In this document: in pieces, positions 45,081 through 57,206 of the stretch
Position numbering within the stretch: position 1 is the first letter of the stretch
How the letters are laid out: the number at the start of each line of letters is the position of its first letter
From: Morinoia aosen
Lineage: Eukaryota > Arthropoda > Malacostraca > Amphipoda > Talitridae
DNA: 64,000 bases
NCBI GenBank assembly: GCA_030386875.1
Contig: CM059569.1
Coordinates: forward strand, 39,223,842 to 39,287,841
Direction of reading: 5' to 3'
The notes under the pieces: generated by a model
Seen by the model: the letters and a program-made list of their open reading frames with translations, nothing else
Told to the model about the DNA's origin: nothing
Databases searched by the model: none
Position numbers and translations under genes: made by a program

Positions 45081-46319
45081 GCCGGGCAGAAGTGTACTCA
45101 GAGGGCGCTGATGAACCACGAGTTTTGATGATTTCTCAAACAAATTATTTTAGCTATGAGGAGCATAACACAAGTGACAATGGTCAGGAAGGTTCTTAAT
45201 AACTACGTGAAACTCCTCGTGTCTGTTACAAAGTTGCAGGGCAGCCTGACGCAAAACAGTACCTATAGTGCGACTCATAGGAATTTGAATTACTGCTGTA
45301 TGGGATGTTGATGACAACGCTTTCATATCTCCAACACAATCATAATTATTTGAGAGTTGTAACCTGCCGCTTGGCAGGAGCCGTCCTTCAACCGAAACCA
45401 AGATGAATCCGTTCCTCCCACTTCCTCCAGTTGCACCTGGAATTTCACTATCAATAAATCTTAGACGAGGTTGCAAGCGCCTCGATCCACCGGAGGCAGC
45501 CGTGCGAGTGTGTGGTGGTTGAGAGCAGGACAGGAGGCAGCTGGCCAAGGCAGCGTGGGTGCTCATATCGCCGCAGGGTGCGAGAAATTTGAGAATAAGG
45601 CACTCGCGCGTGCACAATAAGGCACTCGCACTCGCACCTGCTCTGCTATTGGCGTTGAACGCGCAGGTACATCAGAGTAACCTGCTCAATATGGTGACCA
45701 TCAAAAAAGTTATTTGCTACTATGGGTTATGGATGAATCTTCCTGAGCTCCAAACATTTCTTCAACTCTTCGATTTCCTTCAAGTCTCCTCCACAGGCCA
45801 CCAATGAACGATTCCTGAAGCGAGGATGCGCAGGTGCGCCGGACGGGCGGAGGCAGCAGCAAGCAGCCGTGAGAGAGTGACAAGGAGGTGTTGAGGTGCA
45901 CCGCCTTGCTGTCGGTGACGTGGCCCAGTAAATTAGATCATTTGGAAGCGCATGAGTCGCTCCGAGCCTGCATATTCCATTCCTGGACGCAAATTTGCGG
46001 GTGTTTCCGCTCATTGCGTTAGATTACGCCAAACACCACGGAAACTATCTTCAATTATTTAGCGAATATCAAGTTGAAGATTTATGTTATCTTTGGAAGA
46101 AGTACGAACGAGGTAAATTCCGCTTCCTCAGGAAACTGGTTGAGACAAGGACACTGCTTGGCCAGAAAGTCATGAGACGCAAATTGAGCGCAAAATAAAC
46201 AGCACGCTCGCGCTCGGACACACTCGTTACAACACATTGGACCTGAAGAGCGAATGTGAGCCGGCCGTGGGGTCGTCCACCTATGACAACGAACTCCGAC
46301 CTCGCTCGCGTGCCGCTCG
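45081..46319. other. Stretch without a recognised gene
   Basis: Frames of 60-155 codons occur on both strands (for example 45150-45617 minus, 45995-46198 plus), with no recognisable domain. Host exons cannot be ruled out. Confidence 0.4.
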
Positions 46320-46344
46320 CGTTGCGTTCTGGAGCTGAACCTGA

Positions 46345-46440
46345 GCGGGAGATAAGCTGGGAACCTCAGGCTGTGATGACCTGGGAACCTCAAGCGGTGA
46401 TGAGCCGGGAACCTGAGCATGAGATAAGCTGGGAACTGCT
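46345..46440. repeat. Degenerate GGGAACCTCA repeat
   Basis: Four diverged copies of a CTGGGAACCTCAAGCGGTGA-like unit with GAGATAAG insertions. Confidence 0.7.
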
Positions 46441-47678
46441 GTTCCCACGCTGGTGCTGTCCATGTCCCCAGTTATCCAAGAGGATGCTCATTAGAGCGGG
46501 ACCTCGGCACTGCGCTCCAGTAGAATTTCGCTCGCCATTGAACTCCTGAAGCCGTTACTCCACGCCACCACTCGTGCCGCTCAGGCCCGGGCCAAGTGCT
46601 GGGGTGTCCGAAGTGAGAAGCGTAACGTAAAAATTAGTCGCTTTTTCACTTCAGTAACGTAAGTACTTCATAATATAGTGTCTTGTGAACGTAAGCGTTT
46701 CATACATGCATACGTTCACAACTGAGCGACGCTCTCGCGTGAGATATGAAGCACAGCCAAACAAAGTAAACAACAGAGATCGCCATGACGAAAATAAATG
46801 TTGCGGCTATTTATGCTCTCCCGTCGCTAATGTCACAACAGCCCGAGTAAGCAAATTTTTCACATTTCCTTCACAGAAAAGAGCGGTCTGTTGATGGGGA
46901 GCGTTCAACTGTGAGATTATTTATAATTATTTATTGGCTTGTTGCGCTGCTCTGGCCACTGACGGGAGACGGCAACCTTCTTGTCAGTAGACAGGACTTC
47001 GATATCAGACGGGAGATAGAACCTTGGCAGGAGACAGGATCTTGACAGGAGATAAGACCTTGTCAGGAGGCTGGACCTTGGCAGGAGACAGGGCGTCAAG
47101 TCTCAATAGCTGCAGACGCTATACTTTCAATGGAAGTGTTCTCCTTGCTGCACAGTGCTAATTCAATTGATCCACATATCATACTTTTTCTTGCAGATCC
47201 CAACGCTGATTTCACCAACGGAAGGCAGCCTACGAAATAATTAGGCTTTGCTTTATTCTTTGGTGGAAAATAGGCATAGAAATTGAGGAGCGTTGAGCGA
47301 GCGAGCGTTACATGATATGAGGACAATCATGAGCGGATGCTTGTGGCGCGAGCTTTTCCGCCTGAGTTGCTCGGAACTTTTGCTTACATTTGGATGCAGG
47401 CAACTCAGATCGGGACCTTGGTGCTCAGAGCGAGCGTCCGGACGCGGAGCTACGGTGGCGGCACACGGCCCAGGCTGGGCCTTACCGTGAGGCCGCAGGA
47501 GGGTTCAGGGAGGCCTCAGGGAGTGCCGTGGGGCAGGGCTTCACTTGCGCCCGCTCGATATTTTCTGGGAATATATTATAGTTTTCTAGCACCCTCCTCA
47601 ATGCTGAGCTGCTACCACAGCGTGAGTGGCTAGTCAACTCTACAGCACCGCAACTCCAAACATCTACATCCTTTACAG
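46441..47678. other. Stretch without a recognised gene
   Basis: Apart from the degenerate repeat at 46955-47095, this is GC-moderate DNA whose short frames have no recognisable domain. Confidence 0.4.
46955..47095. repeat. Degenerate 22-25-bp repeat
   Basis: Five to six diverged copies of an ACCTTGNCAGGAGACAGG-type unit. Confidence 0.7.
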
Positions 47679-47904
47679 CAGGGCTTCTCAACCGGGGGTA
47701 CATGTACCTCTAGGGGTACATTTAACATACTTCATATGGTAAAATGTACAATATATACCTACATACAACCTTATAAATATTTATAATTATTAATCATTAA
47801 ATGTATTATTATAGTTTCTTAAGCCTTTAACTCTGCTGGGGGTACATGAAGATACACCGTTAAGCTAAGAGGGCACACGACAATAGATAGGTTGAGAAGC
47901 CCTG
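47679..47904. mobile_element. hAT-type MITE
   Basis: A 226-bp element with perfect 15-bp terminal inverted repeats CAGGGCTTCTCAACC, flanked by CTTTACAG and CTCTACAG, an 8-bp target duplication with one mismatch. Eight-bp duplications and CAGGG...CCCTG ends are typical of hAT elements. The interior is AT-rich and non-coding and contains the mirrored GGGGGTACATG / CTAGGGGTACATTTA blocks, so it is a non-autonomous copy. Confidence 0.92.
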
Positions 47905-49059
47905 CTCTACAGTGTGCATAATGCTGTTGTGTGATTCATGCCGGACCTGCGCCATGGCCCCCAGCTGTTGCCTCCCCGCTGAGGCGCGATAGGAGCGTCC
48001 CATTCAGCAGAGATTCGTCACCGCAGCGGCCACCGCAGGGCGGTTCGTTACCATTAACCTTAATGGTACGCCACGCGTCAATCAATGGCGTCATTAACGC
48101 CTCGTAAATTGGGCGTCATCAGCGCACCGATTGGGATCAGGTCGACGGCATTTAAATTTTGAAAGGTTGCGAATATTGCGAAGGCGCGCAAAATTTGGAA
48201 TTCGTTTAACGGTCCTCGTCGCTTCCTGCACGCCAGCCACTAGTCGCCCACCAAGGGAAGTGGGCCAATATAAATGACCAAGTTTTACGACAGCGACAGC
48301 AGCGCTCAGCCGGATCCCAAAGAGAAATTTAGCGTTTGAAAGTTACAGCCGGATCAATAAAATGTAAATTAATTTCACTGATTTTAAGAGCATGTAAATG
48401 ATTTCGAAAATAACTTATCATTCAGCGGAATAATCACAATACTGAAGGTTGCGTCACTCGCCTGACTGTTATTCTCAATAACATAATTAGCCTCCGACAC
48501 GGCTACAGTGCGCCTCGTATGGTTTGTGTATCAAATAAGGACCTTCATATTAAGAAATTTTTAAAATCCAACGTGTTATACATCTCATGTATTAACTTTT
48601 TGGAAGTAAACGGTTTTCATTTGATTTATTTATTTCTTTCTTTCTTTCCACGAGTCACGCATGCTGGGCAGCCATTTTACCAGTTCACTGAGGAAAAGAG
48701 GAAGAATGTTTTTTGTTGTCTCTTGTTCATTTACGCATTGACTGAAGAATTTGCGGATATGGTATTCTCACCTGACCCGTGCACCCTCGTGACATGAGTG
48801 ATATGTTAAACAAGGAATGAAGAGACGGCTGCAGAGCTGCGGGCTGGCAAGCAGGCAGAAAATAACCACACAGAAACTTCACACGCGCCATCAGGTACCC
48901 TCACCTGCCTCCGGCGCAGCAAACTTCAGCTTCTCGAGACTCTCAAGACTTGGAGAGTTTGAACGATACAAATCATTCTCTTTTAATTTTCCGCTGCCGT
49001 CAGTCACACTGCAAGTGTTTTTTTATTACGAAAAAGAACGGACGCTGTGACTTGTGTGG
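47905..49059. other. Stretch without a recognised gene
   Basis: Low-copy-looking DNA. The retroelement-like remnant at 48540-48650 is the only feature seen. Confidence 0.45.
48540..48650. repeat. Degraded interspersed repeat, copy B
   Basis: Collinear with 17999-18085 (ATTAAGAAATT, ATCCAACGTGTT, ATTAACTTTTTG), followed by a T/C-rich (TTTC)n tail, which suggests a retroposed sequence. The family is unknown. Confidence 0.4.
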
Positions 49060-49180
49060 GAGCAGTGTTGAGTGAGGGAGCGGTGATGAGGATGGGAGCA
49101 GTGTTGTGTGTGGGAACGGTGATGAGGATGGGAGCAGTGATGAATATGAGAACAGTAATGAGTATGGGAGCAGTGGGAGC
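49060..49180. repeat. Degenerate ~21-bp repeat
   Basis: Five to six imperfect units of GAGGATGGGAGCAGTGWTG type. Confidence 0.75.
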
Positions 49181-49415
49181 AGGCGAAACTTCGGCTTGTG
49201 AGAATGAGCGTGTGGTTGTGAGCGTGTCAATGTGAAGAGTTCTGCTATTTTAGTTCATTATAAATTTAGTTTGGTCCTGATGTGAAAACCTGATCGAATT
49301 TTCCTCGATTGTTTCGCAGGATTTAGCGTATGGTAAATTCTTTTAAAAGAACAACTGCCGTCTCTTCATCAACCGCCGGGTTAAAGCATAGACTTAGCGG
49401 GCCACATCTGCTGCT

Positions 49416-49488
49416 CACACGCTGGAGCAGGAAACACGCTGAGGTCACACGCTGGAGCAGGAAACACGCTCAGGTCACACGCTGGAGC
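49416..49488. repeat. 30-bp minisatellite, short
   Basis: Two full copies and one partial copy of CACACGCTGGAGCAGGAAAC plus ACGCTSAGGT, starting at 49416, 49446 and 49476. Confidence 0.9.
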
Positions 49489-49775
49489 GCCACCTCAGAT
49501 GCACTCTGACTCCTGCGACCACTGCGAGTGTCCCGACGTAACTCTGCCCCACCGAACGAATGAATGATACTTATAGGAAAGTCAGAAAGAAAGTTTAACA
49601 CAGAGTGTGTCGGGAATAGAAGAGGTGATACGGAAATGATAGATAAGGAACTGATGAAGATGCGCTTTGCGCATATGATGCTAGTGCTGGAGGGTTTTTT
49701 GTTAGTAGTTCTACCCCCTCCACCTCACGGCCGGCACAGTTAAAGGCACTGGTCGCGCCCCGCAGTCTGTGACCA

Positions 49776-49822
49776 GCCACCACCACCACCACCGCCACCG
49801 CCAACACCACCACCACCGCCTG
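49776..49822. repeat. CCACCA trinucleotide-type repeat
   Basis: (CCACCACCACCG)-like low-complexity tract; the minus strand reads poly-Gly. Confidence 0.85.
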
Positions 49823-50899
49823 AAGACAAGTTCCTCAGGCTCGTGTCCGGCCATCCCCGAGTCGCGCTGCAGGTGCGAGCTCCCCTCTGGCTCGTGTCCC
49901 TGACTGGTGTGCGATGACGCTGAGGGAAGCCTCGCAGTCGCCTGCTGCTTTTCAGTCGGACAAACAATTCAGAATTGAATAGCGACGTGCCATTTGGGAT
50001 ACGAAGCTAAGTTTGAAACCTCTTCAGCGGGGAAAACAAAGTTCATCTTGTATACTTTTCAGACAAGACGCATCTGAAATTCGGTCTGGCATGCACTTAA
50101 TATCTTGAGACCATGGTGTAAATGTCCGAGCCAAGATTTTTGGAGTCACTGCCCGTTCCCTGCTGAATCACCACGTGGGTGCGAGAGCAACAGACCAGGG
50201 AGCAGAGGAGTGAAGGGCGTCTGCCTGTGCAAGCTTCATTCGCTGCAGTTCATCAAACTCGAAATGTTCATTAAAATTTGGCATTGATGCGCGCAGGCGC
50301 AGCAGACGGAGCGTGACGAGCGCAGGGCGGCGCATTCCGGCCCCGCACACCGGAACTGCGGACACAAAAGTGACCGCCGGATGCGCCCGCCCACAACCGG
50401 GCTGTCACGCGCTCAATATGCGCCCAATGCGTTCGATACACACCCTGCGCTACGAGCGCTCCACACACACACACACACACGCTGCTACGCTGACCTGCCA
50501 TGACCCGATAATTGTAGGGTAGGTTCTCCGTTACCTGCTTGCTTTAGTGTTGCTTCTGATCGTCAAGTTTTATATTTTCTTGTGAAGGGCTAAGTTTTAA
50601 AGGAAGATTAATTTCTTGCTTCTCATCCTTAAATTTAAGGCATTATTTTTAATATCAGCACACCCTAAAATCTGAGAGTACAATTTCAACTCAGGTATTG
50701 TACGCTCCTTAATAACGCTTTTACTCCTGAGCTTCATAGGTCGCATAATTTTTTGAAGAGTTTTAAATTTCAATTTAAAATGAGATACTACCCTGGTAAT
50801 TATCCATCCTTAAAATAATTAGGAAAATTATGTTTAGAGCACACACCGCTGCCCGAGGCTGTTAACGTGAGCTCACCTACGCTGAGGAGGTGGCTAGCC
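49823..50899. other. Stretch without a recognised gene
   Basis: Mixed sequence with a short (CA)n at 50461-50480. Short frames only. Confidence 0.45.
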
Positions 50900-50914
50900 T
50901 GAGTCCTGCTCAGC

Positions 50915-51020
50915 AGCCTGAGCTGCCCTGCTCTGAACTGCCCTGCCCTAAACTGCCCTGAACTGCTCTGAACTGCCCTGAACTGCTTTGAATTTCCCTG
51001 CCCTGAACTGCCTTGCTCTG
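50915..51020. repeat. Degenerate 10-11-bp CTGAACTGCC repeat
   Basis: About nine imperfect units of CTGAACTGCC(CTG) with CTGCT and TTGAATTTCC variants. Confidence 0.85.
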
Positions 51021-51800
51021 CAGATGCCAGGCGCACAGCAGGAGCACCACGCGCGCCTGACGCAGTGTTGCCGTCCAGCAGTCAGGTATTCCCTCCATTA
51101 CGCCGACAATCATTATGCCAGGGAATGAACGCTCATTTTGGGATTTCCCATTCGAGGCAAGAACGTTGAGCGTGTCAAAAATAGTTGTTAAATTTGAAAA
51201 AAAAATTCGTTTGCACAGTGTTCAGTTTTTAGAATTAACTAAGCGGGAGGGAAATTGTGCCAGAGTTGTAAGTTTTGCACAAAAAAATAGAATAACAAGT
51301 GCGCGAAATGCAATCAAGGAGACTATTTAGTTTCTGGGCTCTCAGTGAGAGCAACACGACGCACGAAGCTGCGCGTAGCGAGCAACAGTGACGAGCAAGA
51401 GTGTCGCTGCTGGCACCTGCGAGCAACAGTGATGTGCAACAGCGCCGCGCAGTCACAGGACGACATTTCAATCAATATTAGTAAAATGAAACAGATTTTT
51501 CTTTGAAATTAATCAAATTAATCGAATGAATCATGTCAGAATTGATTTAGAGATCTAGGACGGTCTGCACCACAAGACTGAGACCGGCGCGCCTGACAGG
51601 CTTCATGCAAAAGCTCATAGTTCAGAAGAACTGGACAGAAACGAAGGAGAGTTATCCCATTTCATCGCAGGGAAAATTTAATTTAAACTGTTGCATGAGA
51701 ATCTAAAATACATTGTAATTTATGGATCTTATTACTATTAAATTAATTATTTCATTTCAAATTCTTTAAATTTAAATAGATAAAAAATTTTCAAAGAAGT
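51021..51800. other. Stretch without a recognised gene
   Basis: Mostly AT-rich. No domain-bearing frame was recognised. Confidence 0.45.
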
Positions 51801-51829
51801 ACCAGGTTAGTGCAAAAGTAATGTTCGAC

Positions 51830-52299
51830 TTAACACGTCACCGTTTTTCCGTGGTTGTAAAAAAAAGGATGCTTTATTCCAATCAAGCCTGATACACATC
51901 ACCTTGTACATTGGTTTTTCAAATGCCTCATAACTAACACCAGGACGCCATGACGGTTACCCCCGGTCAAGCCGGTACCCATTTCTGACACCTGGGTAGA
52001 GTGGGGTATTGTGCTTTGAGTTTTCTTTCATACCCAACGGGGAAAGTCGCCGCGTTAAGCGGTTGGTTTCGCTAGGTTGTAAGTAACGGAATAGGGTAAT
52101 CGACTTTTAATGCTCAAATACATATTTATATTCCTAAGAAATATGACAAATTCAATTTTAAGATACATTTAACCTGGTATGATAACAGTTTTTTTAAAGG
52201 GGTCGCGAAATAGATGAAATGTCATTCATTTTAAGTGGTGCGTGAATGTGCAATTTCCCGACTGGTCACATATGGGCCAATACGCAACGAACGTGTTGA
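51830..52299. mobile_element. TTAA-flanked TIR element inside the mariner
   Basis: It begins TTAACACGTCACCG and ends CGAACGTGTTGA, with TTAA on the left and the mutated TTGA on the right. The interior matches 43432-43712 in several ordered blocks. About 190 bp of it is a SINE insertion. Its borders abut the left mariner TIR at one side and mariner coding remains at the other, so it inserted into the mariner. The piggyBac-type assignment is inferred. Confidence 0.65.
51862..52055 (-). mobile_element. Truncated SINE, minus strand
   Basis: The reverse complement of this segment matches the 3' part of the SINE at 59729-60061, from GCGACTTTCCCCGTTGGGTA through TACCCCACTCTACCCAGGTG, GGGTACCGGCTTGACCGGGG and TATCAGGCTTGATTGGAATA, ending in an A run on its own strand. 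The tRNA-related head with the B box is missing. Confidence 0.88.
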
Positions 52300-52329
52300 A
52301 GTTCTTGGGTATAAATGAGTAAACCAATG

Positions 52330-52880
52330 AGTACTGAATTATTTATTCATAAACATGCTGCCCACTGCTTTCAATGACCTCATTCTACCTTTCAATGAGC
52401 TCATAAATGCCTCACTAGTAAAATTCTGCAGGTTTATAAGCTGCAGGTTTATAAGCTCATAAATGCCTCACTAGTAAAATTCTGCAGGTTTAGAATCAAA
52501 ATGCCAATTCAATTCTTTTTGAATCTTTTCTCTTGTTGTTAATGGGTCCATCAAAATGGTTCTGTAGCCCTCGGAACAAATGTAAATCAAAAGCAGGTTG
52601 TATGGGCCACGTCTAACTGACTTGCAATTTCCCTCGTGGTGACAGTAGGATTTTCAGACACAAGAACATTCAAGTGTTCGGAATCAAGTGATCTTGACCT
52701 TTCTTTAGCTCATCTTTTGAAGCAAAATCACCCATTCAAAATCGAGAAAACCATCTCCTGCAACTTCTTTCATTCACTGCATCCTCCCCATAAGTGTTCT
52801 GAATAGGTTTTGTTGCCGCACTTGCGTTAAAACCTGCGTGAAACTGTAGAACATTTCATTTGTGATCTTTTCACTTTGGT
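52330..52880 (-). pseudogene. Mariner transposase remnant
   Basis: Read on the minus strand, stretches in different frames resemble the mariner N-terminal HTH region: YGEDAVNERSCRRWFSRF, then a stop codon and MGDF, then after a frameshift ENPTVTTREIASQLDV, the second helix-turn-helix. Further downstream the frame is broken by stops, and a ~53-bp tandem duplication (CTCATAAATGCCTCACTAGT twice, at about 52400 and 52450) lies in the C-terminal half. The DDD catalytic region is not recognisable. The copy is non-functional. Confidence 0.85.
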
Positions 52881-52990
52881 CGTTTATTTCAGTCACAGAA
52901 ATATGTTACACTATAACAGAACATAAATAATTGGAAAATCAAATATTAAACATCCATTCTAAAAACTGAACATTACTTCTGCACCAGCAA

Positions 52991-53899
52991 TAATTAATAT
53001 AATATAAAACATTAAAATAAAGATCAGAATTGCAAACGGCTTGTAACACATTGGTTTATAAAAATATCGCAATAGCTGCTATAGGTCGCATACTCGTGCA
53101 CACTGCACTTTGGAACTTACCTTAGAGTAACTTGGCAATTTAGAAGAAACAAATCAAGTAGCTATACTCATATGTGTTCATTGTACTAAACTTAAGATAC
53201 AATCTATTGCTGTATTGCTCGTGATAAATAATTTTTTGAAATTGTTGAAAATTGTTTAAAATAGTTATTAAGTACATGCCTATGACCAGCATGGGCTACG
53301 TGTTGTTGTAACAGTGGTGAAAATGCGAGACACATTTGCTCTTTTATACAATAAAATGCATTTTATGAGATGAAGCTGATGACGGCACAAATGATCATAA
53401 GATTCCTGCTGCCTGTCAGTGGTGCGTGAGAGGTCGAGCACACTCACCTGACTGCAGATCATGACGCTCAGCTGCCGCTACAGACGCCAACTCGAGCACT
53501 CGCCGCCTCAGGAGAAGATGCCCTAGGCCAACCAGGCCTCAAGTTCCTCACGAGGAGGAGCGCTCTTGCTGGCTACAAAGGACTAAGCCTACCACTATAT
53601 TGCTGCTGGTATCACAGATACATCGCTCACAAATTGCAGGACGTAACTTATTTCTTGTTAGAAGTTCACGACTGAGGCGGGCAACTCTTCTTGGGAGGCG
53701 CTGGCATCGACACAAACGGAAGATCTCAACGAAAGCAACGGAAATACTGACACTAATTTTCACTTTATCGCATTGTACCATATAACAGAGTTCAGTTCTT
53801 AAACTGCAATTAATGAAAATATCTAATTAGAATTGTGAAAGAATGATGTAAAGTGAACGTTAATTTCGTTTTCTTCTGTCCAAATAAGTATACTACAAA
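52991..53899. other. Stretch without a recognised gene
   Basis: AT-rich up to about 53280, then mixed. No recognisable domain in any frame. Confidence 0.45.
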
Positions 53900-53909
53900 T
53901 CATGACCTG

Positions 53910-54005
53910 TGTATTGCAGCTGTGCTAAACAAAGTCTGTGCACTGCAGCTGTGTGGTAAATATCTGTGTACTGCAGCTGTGTGGTAAACATCGCCTGTGT
54001 ACTGT
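53910..54005. repeat. 31-bp minisatellite, left part
   Basis: About three diverged copies of a 31-bp unit (CTGTGTACTGCAGCTGTGTG plus GTAAACATCGT). It is split by the LINE fragment and continues at 54703. Confidence 0.85.
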
Positions 54006-54702
54006 AACTTGAACTTGAACTTGAAATTGAGGGCCGACAGCGTCGGGGCCTTTGTAACGGCCTACAATTCCCTCCACAATTTTCACACAAAGAGTTCAGC
54101 GCCTGGTACCAGACTTGTCCACTAAACTACTCAGGATCTACCAATCCTTGTCACAAGTTGCCATTGGATGGCGTCACTGGGATAGCCAGTGTGTCAAAAC
54201 ACCATCCCCTGGCATATTGGGTCATTACCGACCATTCTACCTGACTGGCTCAGTTCAGTCACTGTCTCTTACTCCAGGCACGCACAAGAAACATTTTCAT
54301 AGCTTCAATGATACTCAAATTACACTCCTGATCCAATCCAGCAAGACAGCTCATACCGCAATCATCTTCAGCACATCTGGCATACCACTCATTCTCTCCA
54401 TACTGCTCAAGCACCACATTCATAAAACTTTCTCTCTCTTGCTCATACTTGCTACATTCCAGCACAAAATGCTCAATTGTTTCCTCCACTCCACTAATAC
54501 ACTGCCGACATAATCTGTTATTATTCTCATTCCACCTCCATGTACGTCTGTTCACACTCAATGACTTACATCTCACAGCAAACAAGAGTTGACTTCCAAA
54601 ACTACCATCATAGAACAGCTCAAATTTAGGTGCTTCTTTTTTCATATACCAGTCAAGTGTAGGCTTCCGCATCATGCTAAGCCTCCACTTATTCAATCCA
54701 TA
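54006..54702 (-). mobile_element. 5'-truncated non-LTR retrotransposon (LINE), minus strand
   Basis: The element lies within the 31-bp array. On the minus strand it carries the C-terminal end of a LINE ORF2, about 250 bp of 3' UTR and a short (CAAGTT)n tail ending near 54006. Truncation at the 5' end and a simple-repeat 3' tail are the usual results of target-primed reverse transcription. TACTGT occurs at both junctions and is a possible short target duplication. The clade was not determined. Confidence 0.85.
54259..54702 (-). pseudogene. LINE ORF2 C-terminal fragment
   Basis: About 147 codons on the minus strand, open to a stop at 54259. It contains a Trp-rich region (RTWRWNENNNRLC) followed by a zinc-knuckle-like array: C-x2-C at RLCRQC, then EHFVLEC with His and Cys. 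This spacing is common at the C-terminus of LINE reverse transcriptases, after the RT domain. RT and endonuclease domains are absent because of 5' truncation. The frame continues upstream into the 31-bp satellite only by chance. Confidence 0.85.
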
Positions 54703-54855
54703 CTGTGTGGTAAACCATGTAGCTGTGTGGTAAACCTCGTCTGTGTACTGCAGCTGTGTGACAAACATCGTCTGTGTACTGCAGCTGTGTGGTAAACATC
54801 GTCTGTGTACTGCAGCTGTGTGGTAAACATCATGGTCTATGTACTGCAGCTGAAC
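54703..54855. repeat. 31-bp minisatellite, right part
   Basis: Four to five copies of the unit seen at 53910-54005 (GCAGCTGTGTGGTAAACATC starts at 54781 and 54812). Confidence 0.9.
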
Positions 54856-55660
54856 ACATTAACTCGTTCTATGTATTTCCTGACCCTTGGCTATTTTCAA
54901 AGTTTAATTGTTTTCAAGTGCAGTTGAATAACATTTGAAGATAAGTGTTGAGCTCACACATCTCAGGAACGATGTACACGTATTGCATTCGCGCCACAAC
55001 AACCACCGTCGTCAGACCGGCACTGGCAGCACATTGGACAAAAAATACAATGTATTAAGTCATTATTTGAAGGAGGATCAAATAGTCTTCTGGAGCTTTC
55101 AAGGGTTAATTTGGCTACAGTGCGTGAAACCCTTTTCAAGATTTAGGAAAGTTTAGAAACTTGGCATAGAGTGGTAGGTGGCCGATTAGTTGTGATATGG
55201 TGGTCGGCAGTGTTGCTCAAATGAGGACCTAATATACTTATTCAACAGGCAGAAATCTCACTAGACAACTGAGCACATACAGTTCAGTAAAAAAGATTTA
55301 TCACATTTGTTGAGAAATATTCAGGTTCGCAACGAGCAAGAAGAACCTTGTTGTCACACGACACTGCTGGGTCTTCCGTTCGCACAACTCAAAATCTGGT
55401 GCCAAGCGACAGAGGCAGAGTCAGTCACTGGAGCAGAGCGCAGAAGCCACGCACCCTACCCTCCCAGCGGCAGCCGCCCGACTGGCTGCGTCAGGTCAGA
55501 ATCACTGAACTTGAACCCTCAGCACGCGAGGGACGCAGGCCGCGCTCCAGCTAAACGGATCGCCTTGTTCTCTCATCCGGTCACTGGACCGTCACAGCCG
55601 CCGCATCCCGTGATTGTGCTTGCACGCCATCATTACGTTGGTGTATTGTCACTTAAATGT
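54856..55660. other. Stretch without a recognised gene
   Basis: A 120-codon frame at 55307-55669 has no recognisable domain. Otherwise featureless. Confidence 0.45.
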
Positions 55661-55790
55661 CATTTTTAGCGATATAATTCCGTTTATGCCAACTGACATA
55701 ATATCATTTTTAGCGATGCAATGATTCCGTTTACGTCAAGAGACATAATTTCATTTTTAGCGATGTGATGATTCCGTTTATGTAAAGAAA
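55661..55790. repeat. 44-47-bp short tandem array
   Basis: Three copies of a CATTTTTAGCGATGNNATGA / TTCCGTTTATGTCAAGAGAC unit, starting at 55661, 55705 and 55752. Confidence 0.92.
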
Positions 55791-57040
55791 GCCGTGTGTC
55801 TCATAGGGTAGACAGACAAGCATGGATGACATGTCTACGCGTGGATCAGGGAGGTTCCGAGGGCATCAGCAGCGTAGGAGCCCAATGCTGCTCTGTGTGA
55901 GTGTAACCTGCCTCGAAATAATATTTGCTTTACACTTCAGGCCGCGGGGTGCGGAGACAGTCCTTGTATATGTACAATATAATTAGGCTGTGATATTATT
56001 ATGGTTCTCATTCGAGGCTGAGGAGGCAGTGACTGATATTTTATGTGTGAACACTGAAAAAGATAATTCAAGTTAAGCGTTTCAACTAAATAATTGATGT
56101 CAATAAATAGTTGGATTTAAATTAAAGGGGCCTGCACAGTAATTTCATTAAAGTTATGGAATATTATCCTGCGATATTATTCAGCCCTGCACGAGTGAGC
56201 AAGACAGACTAGAGGGTGCTGCTATAGCGTGAGGTCTATACCACATTATAGCATGAGATCTACTTCTAACTAGTACTATAGCGTGAGGTGTACCCCACTA
56301 TAGCATGAGCGTGAGATTAGGTTAGGTTACTTAGGGATGTTACTTATTTCCATGCATATAATTTAGCGATAAACACTTAATTTGTAAATCTTACACTGCA
56401 CCTGGGTAGGCGACATTTGGAGGTAGACCTCACGCAGTAGCAGCCCCGCCTGGCGCACTTCAGGCCTCCTAGCGGTAGCGCAGGCAGCGACACTTCGCCG
56501 ATATTTTTTGTGTGCTCCGGGACGAAATGAGAAATTTTACATAAAAATGATAATTTTTCTCTATTGTTCTATTCTGAGAACAAACACACTGTAGGCTTAC
56601 GGCGCGCACCACACACGCAGCCCAGCTCGCGAGCTGGTAAAAGGTGAAATCTCAACCAAAGCGTGTGTGTCGCTGACGACCTCTGATCATTACGTCAAAT
56701 TATAGTCTGGATAATGGATGTGACCACCAGCCCTCTGATGACCATAGTGCTCGTTACCGTAGACCTTCTCTCTGTTATCTGCCGACTTTCTTCTCCACTA
56801 TTATATTTTTCAGAAATAATTGGTGCTTTAACATCTTTAACAGACTCAGCAAGTACCTTTACCTTAACTTAAAATTTAATATGAGTTTCGATAAATTACA
56901 TCGTAAGATGGAGGTTTTTTTGGGAGTAACCTGAGCCGCTGGAGAATGAAGTTTTTTACTTAAAAATCGTCGGTTACATTCAAATATTCGTGATCCTGCG
57001 AGGTGGAACTCGGGAAACTGCCAGAGCCAGCTGCAGGTCG
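55791..57040. other. Stretch without a recognised gene
   Basis: It includes loosely repeated TATAGCGTGAGGTSTACCCC / TATAGCATGAG motifs at 56222-56312. No recognisable coding region. Confidence 0.45.
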
Positions 57041-57048
57041 TGCCAGAA

Positions 57049-57190
57049 CGACCTGCAGCTGACGGCTCCCTCAGCACGACCTGCAGCTGACGGCTCCCTC
57101 AGCACGACCTGCAGCTGACGGCTCCCTCAGCACGACCTGCAGCTGACGGCTCCCTCAGCACGACCTACAGCTGACGGCTCCCTCAGCACA
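57049..57190. repeat. 28-bp minisatellite
   Basis: Five copies of CAGCTGACGGCTCCCTCAGC plus ACGACCTG, 28 bp apart. Confidence 0.95.
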
Positions 57191-57206
57191 ACTTGCTGAC
57201 GAGGAA

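Larger units (their letters stand above)
51803..52990 (-). mobile_element. Decayed mariner transposon, minus strand
   Basis: The left end GGTTAGTGCAAAAGTAATG and the reverse complement of the right end, GCTGGTGCAGAAGTAATG, form inverted repeats of the mariner type (GTGCAAAAGTAAT). The span of about 1.19 kb is close to the usual ~1.3 kb. The minus strand holds transposase remnants (separate entry). The part near the left end is occupied by a TTAA-flanked element that itself contains a SINE, so less than 700 bp of mariner body remains. Confidence 0.85.
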
